Below, piece by piece: positions 41,489-50,199 of a stretch of 64,000 nt of DNA. The notes below the pieces were generated by a model. The model was given only the letters and a program-made list of their open reading frames with translations, made no database searches and was not told where the DNA came from. This stretch comes from Sphingomonas adhaesiva (lineage in GTDB: Bacteria; Pseudomonadota; Alphaproteobacteria; Sphingomonadales; Sphingomonadaceae): the NCBI RefSeq assembly GCF_036946125.1, contig NZ_JAQIJT010000001.1:1264501-1328500 (forward strand). Reading direction: 5' to 3'. The position numbers were made by a program, and so were the translations under genes. Every line of letters begins with the position of its first letter. Positions within the stretch are counted from its first letter, which is position 1.

Positions 41489-43861
41489 TCAGAACTTAAC
41501 GCTGAACTGCGCGCCGGCGGTGCGGGGCGCGCCGACGTAGCAGCGGATCGCGGTGCCGCCGGTCGCGGGATTGCGCACGCCGAGCAGGCTCTCGGCGGTC
41601 TGCGGCAGCTTGTAGGTGCAATAGTTCGTATCGGCGAGGTTGGCGCCGTAGAGCGCGATTTGCCACCGCTCGTCCGGGCCGTTCAGCGCGACGCGCGCTC
41701 CCATGACCGAATAGGCGCTTTGCACGGTGTCGGGATCGGCATTGTCGTCCGACCCGATATTGGCGCTCGACCGGAATTGGATGTCGAACCGCGCGAGCCA
41801 TGTCAGGCCGCGTCCGCCGATCGCGCCGTCATATTGCGCATAGGCATTGCCCTGCCACTTCGGCGAGAAGGTCGACCGCTTGCCCGTCAGGTCCTGCGTG
41901 CCGGTGAACGCGGGCAGGTTGGGCGCATTGCGGAAATCGAGAAACTTGGAATCGAGATAGGTGCCCGCGACCCCCAGCGTGACCGGGCGGACCGGGCGCA
42001 CGCGGAACTCGCCCTCGACGCCCTGCTGGCGCAGCGAGCCGACGTTGCGGATGGTATAGGCGATGCCGTTGAAGCCGCGGCTCTGGTAATCGTCGAGTGT
42101 GGAGCGGAAGAGGTTCACGTTGGCGAGCACCGCGCCGTCGAGGAAGCTGCTCTTCACCCCTCCTTCCCAGTTCGACACCGTCTCGGGTTGAAAGACGCGT
42201 GCCTGGCCAAGCGCCGTGGTCGACTGGGTGTTGTTGAAGCCGCCCGATTTGAAGCCGGTCGAGTAGAAGCCGTAGAGCATGACGCGGGGCAGCACCTGCC
42301 ATTGCAGCCCGCCGCGCCACGTCACCTTACGGTTGGTGATCGCGAGCAGGGTCGTCTCGTCGCTGTGCAGGATCTCGGCGGCGTTGAAGCGGCGCTGGGC
42401 GAACACGCCGTCCTTGGCATCGCGCGTCCAGCGGATGCCGCCGGTCGCCGACAGCGTGTCGGTTACATGGACCGTCGCCTGGCCGAAGGCGGCGAGGCTG
42501 CGCGTTTGCTGGGTAAAGTCGTCAGTCCCCGCGACGTCACGCGGTTGGGCGAGGCAGGCGGCGAAGCGCGTGGGCAGGACATTACGGACCAGTCCGTTGC
42601 AGTAATCGGTCGACAGGCCGATCCGCGTCGCGATGCCGTAATCCTCCTTGTAGCCGTAGATGCCGGCGACGAAGTCGAGATGGCCGTCCAGCAACTGCCG
42701 CTCCGGTGAGACGAGTTGCAGTTCGTAGGATTGCGCCCGGCTCTCAAATACCTGCGTGCGGCTGATGAGCGGCAGCGCGGTGAAGGCGGTGTCGGTCTCC
42801 GACGGTCGACTGTACCAGTCGACATAGCTGGCGATCGCCTTGATCGCGAAGCCGCCCGCCAGATCGTAGGTCACGTCGCCGCGCGCCGACCAGACGCGAT
42901 CGTCGAGCCGCCCATATTGGTAGCTCGGGCTGTTCCGGTCGAACGGGCGCCCGTCGGCGAGCGCGGGCACCACCATCGGCCCCGCGCCATCCGGGTCGAG
43001 CCGCGCCTGATAGCTGTTGTTCGCTGGCACGGTCGAGGGGATCACCTCCGACAGCGCCTGCCCGTCGCCGTAGGTGTTGTGGTAATCGGCGCGAAAGCGG
43101 ACGGTCAGCCGGTCATCGGGCTGCCACAGCAGCGTGCCCCGGATCTGGTCGCTGTTGACGACGCCCAGTCGGTGCCGCTGCGGGTAGAGCGCGTGGAAAT
43201 CGCCGCCGTAATGATCGGCGCTGCCTGCAATTCGGAAGCGGAGCGTATCGCTGGCGGGAAGATCGACCGCCGCTTCGGCGCGGACTTGGTCGTAGGAACC
43301 GAGCCTCAGGCTCGCGCTCATCCCGTATTCCCGTCCCGGATCGGCCGAGCGGATCGAGATCGCGCCCATCGAGGCGTTGCGGCCGAACAGAGTACCCTGC
43401 GGGCCGCGCAGCACCTCGATCGTCTGCACGTCGAGCAGGTCGCCGGTGATCGACGGCGGGCGCGGGACGTAGATGCCGTCGAGAAAGGTCGCGACGGACG
43501 GTTCCAGTGCCCCCGCCGTCGTGCTGCCGACGCCACGGATCGTCACGCGCTGGTTGGTGTTGTTCGACAGGCGGGCGATCGTCAGTCCCGGCGCGATGCG
43601 CTGCAAGCCAGTCAGCGAGGTGACGTTGGTGTTGCGCAGCGTCGCAGCCGATACCGCCGTGATCGAGATGGGCACGCGCTGGGCGCTCTCGCTGCGCTTC
43701 TGCGCGGTCACGACGATGTCGGCGGTGTCGGTTGCCGACGCCGGCACTTCCTGAGGAGGCGACATGCCGGCCGGCTGCTCCTGCGCTTCCGCAGGCGAAA
43801 TGATGCCGATCCCGATGACCGCACAGCAGCAGCCACCGCGCAGCAATGCGCGCGTCCTCAT
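41489..43861 (-). CDS. TonB-dependent receptor
   Basis: This 790-residue outer-membrane receptor has a signal sequence (LRGGCCCAVIGIGIISPAEA), the N-terminal DIVVTAQKRSESAQRVPISI segment and a plug with VQTIEVLRGPQGTLFGRNAS. The barrel ends in AQFSVKF. It is convergent with the IclR gene and may import the substrate of the CoA-transferase operon; iron transport cannot be excluded. A second receptor of the same sphingomonad type is at 28297. Confidence 0.92.
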   Translation of the reverse strand: MRTRALLRGGCCCAVIGIGIISPAEAQEQPAGMSPPQEVPASATDTADIVVTAQKRSESAQRVPISITAVSAATLRNTNVTSLTGLQRIAPGLTIARLSNNTNQRVTIRGVGSTTAGALEPSVATFLDGIYVPRPPSITGDLLDVQTIEVLRGPQGTLFGRNASMGAISIRSADPGREYGMSASLRLGSYDQVRAEAAVDLPASDTLRFRIAGSADHYGGDFHALYPQRHRLGVVNSDQIRGTLLWQPDDRLTVRFRADYHNTYGDGQALSEVIPSTVPANNSYQARLDPDGAGPMVVPALADGRPFDRNSPSYQYGRLDDRVWSARGDVTYDLAGGFAIKAIASYVDWYSRPSETDTAFTALPLISRTQVFESRAQSYELQLVSPERQLLDGHLDFVAGIYGYKEDYGIATRIGLSTDYCNGLVRNVLPTRFAACLAQPRDVAGTDDFTQQTRSLAAFGQATVHVTDTLSATGGIRWTRDAKDGVFAQRRFNAAEILHSDETTLLAITNRKVTWRGGLQWQVLPRVMLYGFYSTGFKSGGFNNTQSTTALGQARVFQPETVSNWEGGVKSSFLDGAVLANVNLFRSTLDDYQSRGFNGIAYTIRNVGSLRQQGVEGEFRVRPVRPVTLGVAGTYLDSKFLDFRNAPNLPAFTGTQDLTGKRSTFSPKWQGNAYAQYDGAIGGRGLTWLARFDIQFRSSANIGSDDNADPDTVQSAYSVMGARVALNGPDERWQIALYGANLADTNYCTYKLPQTAESLLGVRNPATGGTAIRCYVGAPRTAGAQFSVKF

Positions 43862-44109
43862 GGTATCGCTCTCCTTTGAAGCCCTTTGTCGCTGTTGCGA
43901 TCGAGCTGGCTGATCAAAGATGCGTCATGACGAGAAGACGATCAATTACTCGCGGCAAATATCAACATGATGATTGCTGATTGGGGGTAAGCGCGCTCCT
44001 CCTTCAGCGATTCATTAGCGTCGCAGGTCGGCATGTGGTCGTTTCTACTTGGCGCGTGGTCGCGTCGTTTACCGACGAGTACCGCCGGAGACCTATACCG
44101 GGCTTCGGC
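43862..44109. other. intergenic stretch, promoter side of the TonB receptor gene
   Basis: AAAGGAGAG precedes the receptor start. The rest is AT-richer than its surroundings; no gene is supported. An ORF on the minus strand (43942-44238) runs through the IS terminus and has no ribosome site. Confidence 0.4.
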
Positions 44110-44172
44110 TACTACTTGGTGGAGGCCGTGGCAAAGTCCGGCTTTTTCAACAGCCACGTCCGGTTGTGACAC
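44110..44172 (+). repeat. orphan IS1182-like right terminus
   Basis: Read on the minus strand from 44172, the sequence starts GTGTCACAACCG, then after 8 bases TGTTGAAAAA, then GCCGGAC. This is the same series as the left end of the IS1182-type element at 21176. Its orientation is that of a right end belonging to an element lying to its left, but no transposase sequence adjoins it. It is a remnant, or the displaced right end of the 21 kb-distant copy. Confidence 0.6.
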
Positions 44173-44364
44173 CAACTCCTTGCCCCAGCTTCTCCAAAGG
44201 TTTGCAGGGGTCAGGAACTCCGAGTCAGATTGCGGCATAGAAATTAGCTATGTGATGGCGGCGACGGACAAATGAAGCTGTGCCGGAACGTGCGGAAGCC
44301 GAGCGTCGGATGCGGCGAACGCTGGCGCCTAGGCGATGTGGTCGACAACCCGCGAGTATGTCGG

Positions 44365-44634
44365 TCAGCGCGGCGCGACCTGCTGGAAAGCCTTGATGAC
44401 CTCATCCTGCATGACCGGCTTGGCAAGGATTGCGGCGCAGGCATGGGGACCGGTGCCGCCGGCCTTCAGATCCACGTCGGAGATGATGACATCTGGAACG
44501 AGACAGCGTGCCGCATTCAAAGCTTCGGCTTCGCTCGCTGCCGCCAGCACCGAAGTCGCGCCTTCAGCTTCGGCTATGTCGGCAACGTATTCGGCGGTAA
44601 GCGGTTCGTCATCGATCACCAGAACATGGCACAT
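44365..44634 (-). CDS. response regulator receiver domain protein with internal deletion
   Basis: This 89-residue protein starts MCHVLVIDDEPLTAEYVADI and has the acidic pocket (DDE) and phospho-acceptor Asp in DVIISDVDLK. Immediately after ACAAILA it jumps to KPVMQDEVIKAFQQVAPR, the end of a receiver domain. About 25-35 residues carrying beta4, alpha4, beta5 and the switch Thr/Ser are missing without a frameshift. It probably cannot fold as a normal receiver. It is divergent from the GGDEF gene. Confidence 0.75.
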   Translation of the reverse strand: MCHVLVIDDEPLTAEYVADIAEAEGATSVLAAASEAEALNAARCLVPDVIISDVDLKAGGTGPHACAAILAKPVMQDEVIKAFQQVAPR

Positions 44635-44832
44635 GGTGTTCGCATTCCTTGCGCTATCAAGAGGCGAGAGATCGAAAAGGTCCGGCACAAGGCAGATTCC
44701 CGGTAACCGGCATTAGACATGACCTTGATAGCAGAGGTTTGGTGTCTTCACGGCAAACCGGTCGGGGCACTGCTTCTTAACAGAAGCTGGTCCACTCATA
44801 GCCGTTACAAACCATCAGGTTCCGGAACGATC

Positions 44833-46008
44833 ATGACTCTCGACCGAGACACCATATTGGCCGTGTCATCCTTGATCTCGCTCGTACTGGGAGCTATCCT
44901 GCTTTCGGCGCAGGTCAGGTTACGTCCGGGTGCCTGGGCGGTGTGCTGGGGTGCGGGAACGGTGATGGTCGGTCTTGCGGGTGCAGACCAGGCCCTGAAA
45001 GGTATCCTGCCGACCCCGTGGCTGGTCAGCAGCGGCAATGTGGTTGCAATCAGCGGCTACGTCTTGATCGTCCAGGGCGTCCGTCTGCTCGCGGGGCGTG
45101 CGCCGCGGTGGAAGACTTTGGCGATCGTGCTGGCGTTGATCGTACTGCCGCTGGCGCTGTCGCACGATCCTGCGGCCAAGCCATATCGGATGGCATATAA
45201 CAATACGCTGCTGATCGTCTTCGACCTACGGGTGGCATGTGAAGCGATCCGGCTTGCTCGGCGCGAGCAGCTGGGCACTGCTTGGATCATGGTTGTGCTG
45301 TTCGGCGTAACGGTGCCTTTTTCGGCGATGCGCCTTCATGTGGCGGTATCGACGATCATGGGCAGCGATACGCTGGACCATGCGCGCGTCGGTACCTGGC
45401 TTGCCGCGCTGCTCGCCGCGTTCTGGTCACTCCGCGGTGCCATACCGGCCTTGCTGATCGCGGAGCGCAGTACCCGGAACCTCGCCCGCCTTGCCCGGCA
45501 CGATGCGCTTACCGGAGCGCTGAACCGCGCCGGTCTGGAGCACCTTGCTCCTGCCTTACGCGATCCGTGCGCCGTACTCCTGCTGGATATGGATCATTTC
45601 AAGACAGTCAACGATAGATACGGGCATGCGCAGGGCGACGGGGTGTTGAGACTGTTGGCCACGACCGTTTTGGAACGTCTTCCCAAAAACGGCATCTTCG
45701 CCAGGTTGGGTGGTGACGAGTTCCTGATCGTTCTGCCCGGCGCGACCGAACAGCGAGCCCGCGATGTCGCCGAAATAATCCGTTCCGGTTTCTCCGCAGC
45801 CATGTCCGTCCTGCCCTTCACGGCCCCCTTGCCGACGATCAGCATCGGGGTAACAACCGGCGACCTCCGCTCGACCTCGCTGGAAACGCTGATTTCGGTC
45901 GCGGACACGATGCTCTATCGATCGAAGGAGGCAGGCCGCGATCGTATCAGCAGCCAAAGTCGCTTGCCCGATGATCGTCACATCGCTCGACCGGTCGCGG
46001 CTGCCTGA
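44833..46008 (+). CDS. membrane-anchored diguanylate cyclase (GGDEF)
   Basis: This 391-residue protein has six or seven hydrophobic segments in the first 220 residues, followed by a GGDEF domain (about 225-375). LARHDALTGALNRAGLEHLA precedes LLDMDHFKTVNDRYGHAQGD and the active site ARLGGDEFLIVLP. The inhibitory RxxD site upstream is not kept (RLPKNGIFARLGGDEF). It should make cyclic di-GMP without product inhibition through that site. The start at 44833 is the ATG just before the first membrane helix. Confidence 0.88.
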   Translation: MTLDRDTILAVSSLISLVLGAILLSAQVRLRPGAWAVCWGAGTVMVGLAGADQALKGILPTPWLVSSGNVVAISGYVLIVQGVRLLAGRAPRWKTLAIVLALIVLPLALSHDPAAKPYRMAYNNTLLIVFDLRVACEAIRLARREQLGTAWIMVVLFGVTVPFSAMRLHVAVSTIMGSDTLDHARVGTWLAALLAAFWSLRGAIPALLIAERSTRNLARLARHDALTGALNRAGLEHLAPALRDPCAVLLLDMDHFKTVNDRYGHAQGDGVLRLLATTVLERLPKNGIFARLGGDEFLIVLPGATEQRARDVAEIIRSGFSAAMSVLPFTAPLPTISIGVTTGDLRSTSLETLISVADTMLYRSKEAGRDRISSQSRLPDDRHIARPVAAA

Positions 46009-46141
46009 ACCTCGCTTCGGAATGCTCGACGAGGATGAACGGAAAGGTCGATCTTGTGGCACATACTTCTGGTCGGGCGGCTGCCGACATTCTACCGAAC
46101 CCGGCATCGTTCATCATGGCCGGTATCCTCGGCTAACCCCA

Positions 46142-46235
46142 CGTCAGAACTTTAGGTGTTCGCATCGCCGGCAAAGCCTTGCTCGACACCAGCGCCAAGG
46201 TGTTCGAGAAGGTGAAGGAGTGGCACCCTGAATAA
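46142..46235 (+). pseudogene. short C-terminal gene fragment
   Basis: A frame opened by a stop at about 46133 ends ...GVRIAGKALLDTSAKVFEKV KEWHPE and TAA at 46233. It looks like the tail of a helical protein but has no start codon or partner upstream. No family is recognised. The rest of 46009-46280 shows only the HU promoter region. Confidence 0.3.
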
Positions 46236-46280
46236 TTACTCGGGAGGCTACAAAAACATCATTCAAGGAGCAGAAGCGAC

Positions 46281-46550
46281 ATGAACATTGGCGAGTTGGT
46301 CAAGGGCGTGGCTACCGCGACGGGCACTAGCGAGGCGGATGCGAAGAAAGCGGTCACCGCGGTATTCGACCAGATCGCGGCTGCCGCGGCGAAGGGCGAA
46401 GAAGTTGCCGTCCCAGGATTCGGCAAGTTTAGCGTCAAGGACCGTCCAGAGCGTCAGGGTCGCAACCCGGCGACCGGAGAAGCGATGACGATCGCGGCCT
46501 CGAAGAAGGTTTCGTTCACGGCAGCCAAGGGGCTCAAGGACAAGCTCTGA
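46281..46550 (+). CDS. HU family DNA-binding protein
   Basis: This 89-residue histone-like protein begins MNIGELVKGVATATGTSEAD. It has the FDQIAAAAAKGEEVAVPGFG segment, the DNA-binding arm KDRPERQGRNPATGEAMTIA and the C-terminal helix. AAGGAGCAGAAGCGAC precedes the ATG. It probably bends DNA nonspecifically. As an extra HU copy beside a restriction-modification island it may belong to the accessory DNA. Confidence 0.93.
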   Translation: MNIGELVKGVATATGTSEADAKKAVTAVFDQIAAAAAKGEEVAVPGFGKFSVKDRPERQGRNPATGEAMTIAASKKVSFTAAKGLKDKL

Positions 46551-46642
46551 CATGTGGGCACCGACAGGCTGACTGCCGGTGCCGCATCCCCAAGTAACGA
46601 AGCGCACTGCCGTCCTCTCGCGCAGACGCAGTACATTCCGGC

Positions 46643-46665
46643 AAAAAGGTCTACCTTTCTTCCGC
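46643..46665. promoter_or_regulatory. palindromic site similar to the tetR upstream operator
   Basis: AAAAAGGTCTACCTTTCTTCCGC contains the inverted repeat AAAGGT-CT-ACCTTT, 40 bases before vsr. It matches AGAAAGGTCTATCTTTCTACCGC at 17604 in all but a few positions. Confidence 0.45.
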
Positions 46666-46703
46666 GCGATCGAACGCTGATGCGGCATGGTAGATGATTG
46701 GCG

Positions 46704-47111
46704 ATGGATACGCTTGAACCCGCCGCTCGGTCAGAGCGAATGCGCCGAGTCCGCGGCAAGGATACGCGGCCGGAAATGGTCGTGCGGCGGTTAGCCCATC
46801 GGCTCGGCTACCGTTTCCGCCTCCATCGCCGCGATATACCCGGCAGCCCGGACCTGGTGTTCCCGGCGCGCCGAGCGGTTATATTCGTGCATGGATGCTT
46901 CTGGCATCAGCATGACTGTCCGCGTGGATCACGTCGCCCTTCAAGCAACGCGGCATACTGGCATCCCAAGCTCGCCCGGAACGTCGAGCGGGATGGAAAG
47001 GTGCGGCAGCAGATTGAAAACGAGGGTTGGCGTGTCCTGGTGCTGTGGGAATGCGAGATGCGGGATGTCGATCAGCTATCGCTCCGCCTGAGTAGCTTTC
47101 TCGACGTTTAA
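46704..47111 (+). CDS. vsr: very short patch repair endonuclease
   Basis: This 135-residue protein is a complete Vsr. ARSERMRRVRGKDTRPEMVV starts the domain. The active-site Asp is in IPGSPDLVFP, and the zinc-site/metal part HGCFWHQHDC is followed by YWHPKLARNVERD and WRVLVLWECEM. It nicks beside T in T:G mismatches produced by deamination of 5-methylcytosine, protecting sites of the adjacent C5-methyltransferase. It is convergent with the restriction endonuclease; their stop codons overlap by four bases. Confidence 0.95.
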   Translation: MDTLEPAARSERMRRVRGKDTRPEMVVRRLAHRLGYRFRLHRRDIPGSPDLVFPARRAVIFVHGCFWHQHDCPRGSRRPSSNAAYWHPKLARNVERDGKVRQQIENEGWRVLVLWECEMRDVDQLSLRLSSFLDV

Positions 47112-47965
47112 ACGCGCCGGATCGGCACCATGTCCGACACCTTCTGGACCACGCCGGCGCGGCGGATCGTGGTGCGCCGCATGAGGTCGGAGTCGTTTTG
47201 CAGCAGTTCGAAATCGACGTGGTTCAATTCGGCGTCGTGGCCTTTGAAGCAGCGGTGGAACGCTGACAGCAGCTCCACACCCTCGATCGGTTGCGCTAAA
47301 ACAATTGGGGCGGCGCTGGACGGCACGAGGCTCGGGAACAGGTAGATGCAGGCAGGCGGAACGCGAAAGGGGCCAATGTCGGTGAGCCGCGCTCCGTCGC
47401 CGCCGGCAACCTTGGGGCACGGGCGGCCGATCGTGCCGCACACCATGTCCCAGACGATCAGGCCGTCAACGCGCTGGTTGCGGGAGATGATATCGGCGCT
47501 CAGGCGCGTGTGGATCCCCGACCAGGCATTGCGGCGAGGATCGGCGCCGAGGTTGGTGCAGATGCTCCAGATCACGAACTCGTCGGCATCGGCCGGCCGC
47601 TCGAATATATTGGTGTTGTTGCCGTCTAGGCAGCCCTTGAGGTCGATGACGGCGATGCGTCCGGATGGAAGACGCACCAGGTAGTCGTTGCGGCTGGAAT
47701 CATCGGTGAGGTCCCACCCGGCGATGAGGCCTTCGTCCTCCATGTGGTTGAGGACGTGTTGGACGAACTCGCGCTTGGCGCGCATCGTCGCCGAGAACTG
47801 CCCTCTTACCCGCTCGACGGCGCCGCGGAACAGGCCCGAGTTGTAGAAGTCGCGTTCGTCCAGGCCATGATCGCCGAGCCGATGCGCCTCGGTTTTCAGA
47901 ACCTCGGCGAACCGCTCGATTTGCGCTCGCAGATCGCTGTTCTGCTCGCACGGTATGACGCTCAT
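47108..47965 (-). CDS. probable type II restriction endonuclease
   Basis: This 285-residue protein starts in the methyltransferase stop (ATGA). A PD-(D/E)XK-like centre is visible at about residues 93-112: NDYLVRLPSGRIAVIDLKGC gives Asp, then Asp-X-Lys. A helix precedes it (RAKREFVQHVLNHMEDEGLI). The position between a C5-methyltransferase and vsr makes it the cognate cutter. The recognition sequence cannot be inferred. No named enzyme family is recognised with certainty. Confidence 0.78.
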   Translation of the reverse strand: MSVIPCEQNSDLRAQIERFAEVLKTEAHRLGDHGLDERDFYNSGLFRGAVERVRGQFSATMRAKREFVQHVLNHMEDEGLIAGWDLTDDSSRNDYLVRLPSGRIAVIDLKGCLDGNNTNIFERPADADEFVIWSICTNLGADPRRNAWSGIHTRLSADIISRNQRVDGLIVWDMVCGTIGRPCPKVAGGDGARLTDIGPFRVPPACIYLFPSLVPSSAAPIVLAQPIEGVELLSAFHRCFKGHDAELNHVDFELLQNDSDLMRRTTIRRAGVVQKVSDMVPIRRV

Positions 47966-49107
47966 GCAGCAGCCCGTTCGGCAGCCTCCGCCAAGCCCAA
48001 CAGAGGCTCTAGGATATGATGGGCGAGGTGCCGAACGACCGGCACCGCCACCCCGTCACCGGTCAGGTGGTATGCCTCATTGTAGTTGCGCGGCAGCTTG
48101 TAATCGTCGTCCAGACCCATCAGGCGCGCCGTCTCGCGCGCCGAGATCAGCCGCGACCGCACCTTTGCGCCATCGATGACGACGATCACCTGGCGGCTGG
48201 AGCCACCGGCGGGCGTGCGCAGGCAGCCGGACACGTCATCGAAGCGAACTTCGGCGCGTTGCATCTTTTTGCCTCCCTCAACTCGCGTGCGCTTATAGAC
48301 GCCCCCGACCATGCGGCGGCCTGCCCGCTTGGCGGCGTTGACCTTGGCGAGGTTGATGGGCGACATCATGCCGAGGAGCTGCTGCGTTTCCGCAGGCGTG
48401 TGCCAAGACACGCTCGACGGGTTCTCCTCAATCATGCTGGCGAACGTCGTGTTGCGTCGGTTGGGCGTCGGCATGTTCCACCACAACATGCCTTGCCGCA
48501 GCTGGGCCGGCAGCCGCTCGACCGCGCTTTGCAGGCCCCGCGTATGGAACGGCTCGATGGGCCCAGGCGCGAGCAGCGCCGGGTCGACGGTCACGTCGGC
48601 ATGGATGCCGATCACGAACAGCCGGGGACGGGAGTGCGGAAGGAAAAGGTCCGCATTGATGACCAGGGCGCCGCAGCGATAGCCCGCATCCGCGAAGGTC
48701 TGGCAGATCGCTTCGAAATCCTTGCCCTCGTGCGAGGTCAGCGTGCCGCAGACGTTCTCGAGCGCGATCAGCTTGGGCGCTCGCCCGTCCGCAATGAGGC
48801 CACGGATCACGTCCCAGAACGGGTAGAAGGTGCCGGAGCGTTCTCCGCGCAGTCCCGCCCCGCCCCCCGCCAGCGACAGGTCTTGGCAGGGGAATGAACC
48901 CCATACGAGATCGGCCACGCCGGGCAGCTTGGCCGCGGTGATTTGCTTCACGTCGCCGACCGTCAGCTCGCCGCCCGTACCCCAATTGGCTTGGTAGGTG
49001 AGCCCCTTCTTGTGGTCGAAATCGTTAGCGAACAGGCAGGTCCAACCCGCCCCCAGGCCGGCGCGCGCCATGCCGCCGCCGGCGAAGAACTCGTAGAACT
49101 CAGCCAT
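47962..49107 (-). CDS. DNA cytosine-5 methyltransferase
   Basis: This 381-residue Dcm-type enzyme has motif I (FYEFFAGGGMARAGL), motif IV with catalytic Cys (GSFPCQDLSLAGGG, about residue 74), motif VI (IALENVCG) and motif VIII (LPHSRPRLFVIG). A variable target-recognition region (about 200-320) and motifs IX-X (HLTGDGVAVPVVRHLAHHI) follow. It transfers methyl from AdoMet to C5 of cytosine in the recognition site. It overlaps the upstream RHH gene by eight bases and the endonuclease start by four. Confidence 0.94.
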   Translation of the reverse strand: MAEFYEFFAGGGMARAGLGAGWTCLFANDFDHKKGLTYQANWGTGGELTVGDVKQITAAKLPGVADLVWGSFPCQDLSLAGGGAGLRGERSGTFYPFWDVIRGLIADGRAPKLIALENVCGTLTSHEGKDFEAICQTFADAGYRCGALVINADLFLPHSRPRLFVIGIHADVTVDPALLAPGPIEPFHTRGLQSAVERLPAQLRQGMLWWNMPTPNRRNTTFASMIEENPSSVSWHTPAETQQLLGMMSPINLAKVNAAKRAGRRMVGGVYKRTRVEGGKKMQRAEVRFDDVSGCLRTPAGGSSRQVIVVIDGAKVRSRLISARETARLMGLDDDYKLPRNYNEAYHLTGDGVAVPVVRHLAHHILEPLLGLAEAAERAAA

Positions 49108-49315
49108 TGGCGACCCGCCCTTCCCCGTGGCGATCGTTGGCGCTCGCCTCGCGCGCCAGCTTCTCAGCGACGGCTTCGGTGATCCAGGTGTTGCGCGAGA
49201 CATTGCCGTGGCGATCGGCGCGCGCCGCGTCGATCAGGGCGAACGTCTCCGCTGACAGGCGGAGATTGATGCGATCGAGGTCGCGCACCGTGGCAGGCTT
49301 AGAAAGCATGGTCAT
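49100..49315 (-). CDS. ribbon-helix-helix protein, probable regulator of the R-M operon
   Basis: This 71-residue protein is an Arc/MetJ-type ribbon-helix-helix. The strand DLDRINLRLSAETFALIDAA is followed by the helix NVSRNTWITEAVAEKLARE. The start at 49315 is the ATG giving MTMLSKPATVRD; a longer frame begins 21 bases upstream. It is first in an operon with the methyltransferase and endonuclease, the place where a controller protein is normally encoded. Controller proteins are usually HTH proteins, so an RHH here is notable. Confidence 0.75.
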   Translation of the reverse strand: MTMLSKPATVRDLDRINLRLSAETFALIDAARADRHGNVSRNTWITEAVAEKLAREASANDRHGEGRVANG

Positions 49316-49442
49316 GGCGCCATCGTGGCGCCACATTCTGCCTTTGTCTAGTATGTTCTACATGTGTTCCTGATTTGCAAGGCCGATCGGGCTCGCACCC
49401 ATTCCCCTGCCCGGCTATGCGTTACTGAAACGTGGAGCGTGC

Positions 49443-50195
49443 ATGGACGGTCGGAATCCAGACGAGATCAACTTCCCTCCGTTTGAAACGGAGGATTTGC
49501 GCAAGAATCTCGCACGTTATCTGGATAGCGCCTTCACTGCCCAAGGAGCTGCTGGCGCGTCGAAAGTCGGCAACTTCAAGTGGGGCGTATACGCCTTCTT
49601 CGATTACGACGGGGAGCCGATCTACGTCGGGCAAACTAACGAGCAGCTTCGCACCCGCATCCGGCGTCATCTGACCAATCAACGAACCGATGCCGTCGCT
49701 ATGTCCGTGCTTGACCCTTTTGAGGTGTACGAGATCGAGGTTTGGCCGCTTCCGGCCCTACAAGGGGTGTCGAAGCCGAGAAGTAAGACGGATGCCCGTT
49801 GGGCGGCATGGGAGTCGGCTGTCGATCAACTCAACGCACTGGAGCGAATGGTCTACGATCAGGCGATCGAAAAGAGCCGGTTCAAAGCTATCTTGAACGA
49901 GAAAGACCCGCCGCTGGCGAAGGTGGAAATAGAGGCGCCGCCGTCGTTCAGGGGACGCATCGTTTCTGACGAGGTGTTCGCGATCCGCTCGCATCCTGAT
50001 TTCAGGATTGCTCGACGTGCCCTCATCATCGCCCGGCTTGCCCAAGTCATTGCCGAGCGAAAGGTTCAAGGCGGATTGCGGCGGGTCATGTTGATCCAGG
50101 CGAAGCGCCTGCAATGGCTCGCCGATCGACGGTATCATGCCTTGGGCGGCGCGGCATCGGTGGAACAGGAAGATGGCACCGGCAGCGATGAGTAA
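49443..50195 (+). CDS. GIY-YIG nuclease domain protein
   Basis: This 250-residue protein has a GIY-YIG core at about residues 46-75. GVYAFFDYDGEPIYVGQTNE fits GIY...YIG, and RTRIRRHLTNQ supplies the Arg of the family. A later Glu in NALERMVYDQAI may be the metal ligand. Restriction enzymes of this type exist (Eco29kI, Cfr42I, Hpy188I), and the size and location beside an R-M operon suit a second endonuclease. The start has GGAG five bases upstream. Role inferred. Confidence 0.75.
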   Translation: MDGRNPDEINFPPFETEDLRKNLARYLDSAFTAQGAAGASKVGNFKWGVYAFFDYDGEPIYVGQTNEQLRTRIRRHLTNQRTDAVAMSVLDPFEVYEIEVWPLPALQGVSKPRSKTDARWAAWESAVDQLNALERMVYDQAIEKSRFKAILNEKDPPLAKVEIEAPPSFRGRIVSDEVFAIRSHPDFRIARRALIIARLAQVIAERKVQGGLRRVMLIQAKRLQWLADRRYHALGGAASVEQEDGTGSDE

Positions 50196-50199
50196 CTGA

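Noticed and set aside
40949..42709. 586-codon plus-strand ORF across IclR and the TonB receptor
   Set aside because: It spans two convergent real genes in shadow frames and has no motif.
43942..44238. 98-codon minus-strand ORF
   Set aside because: It crosses the orphan IS terminus, has no ribosome site and no recognisable family.
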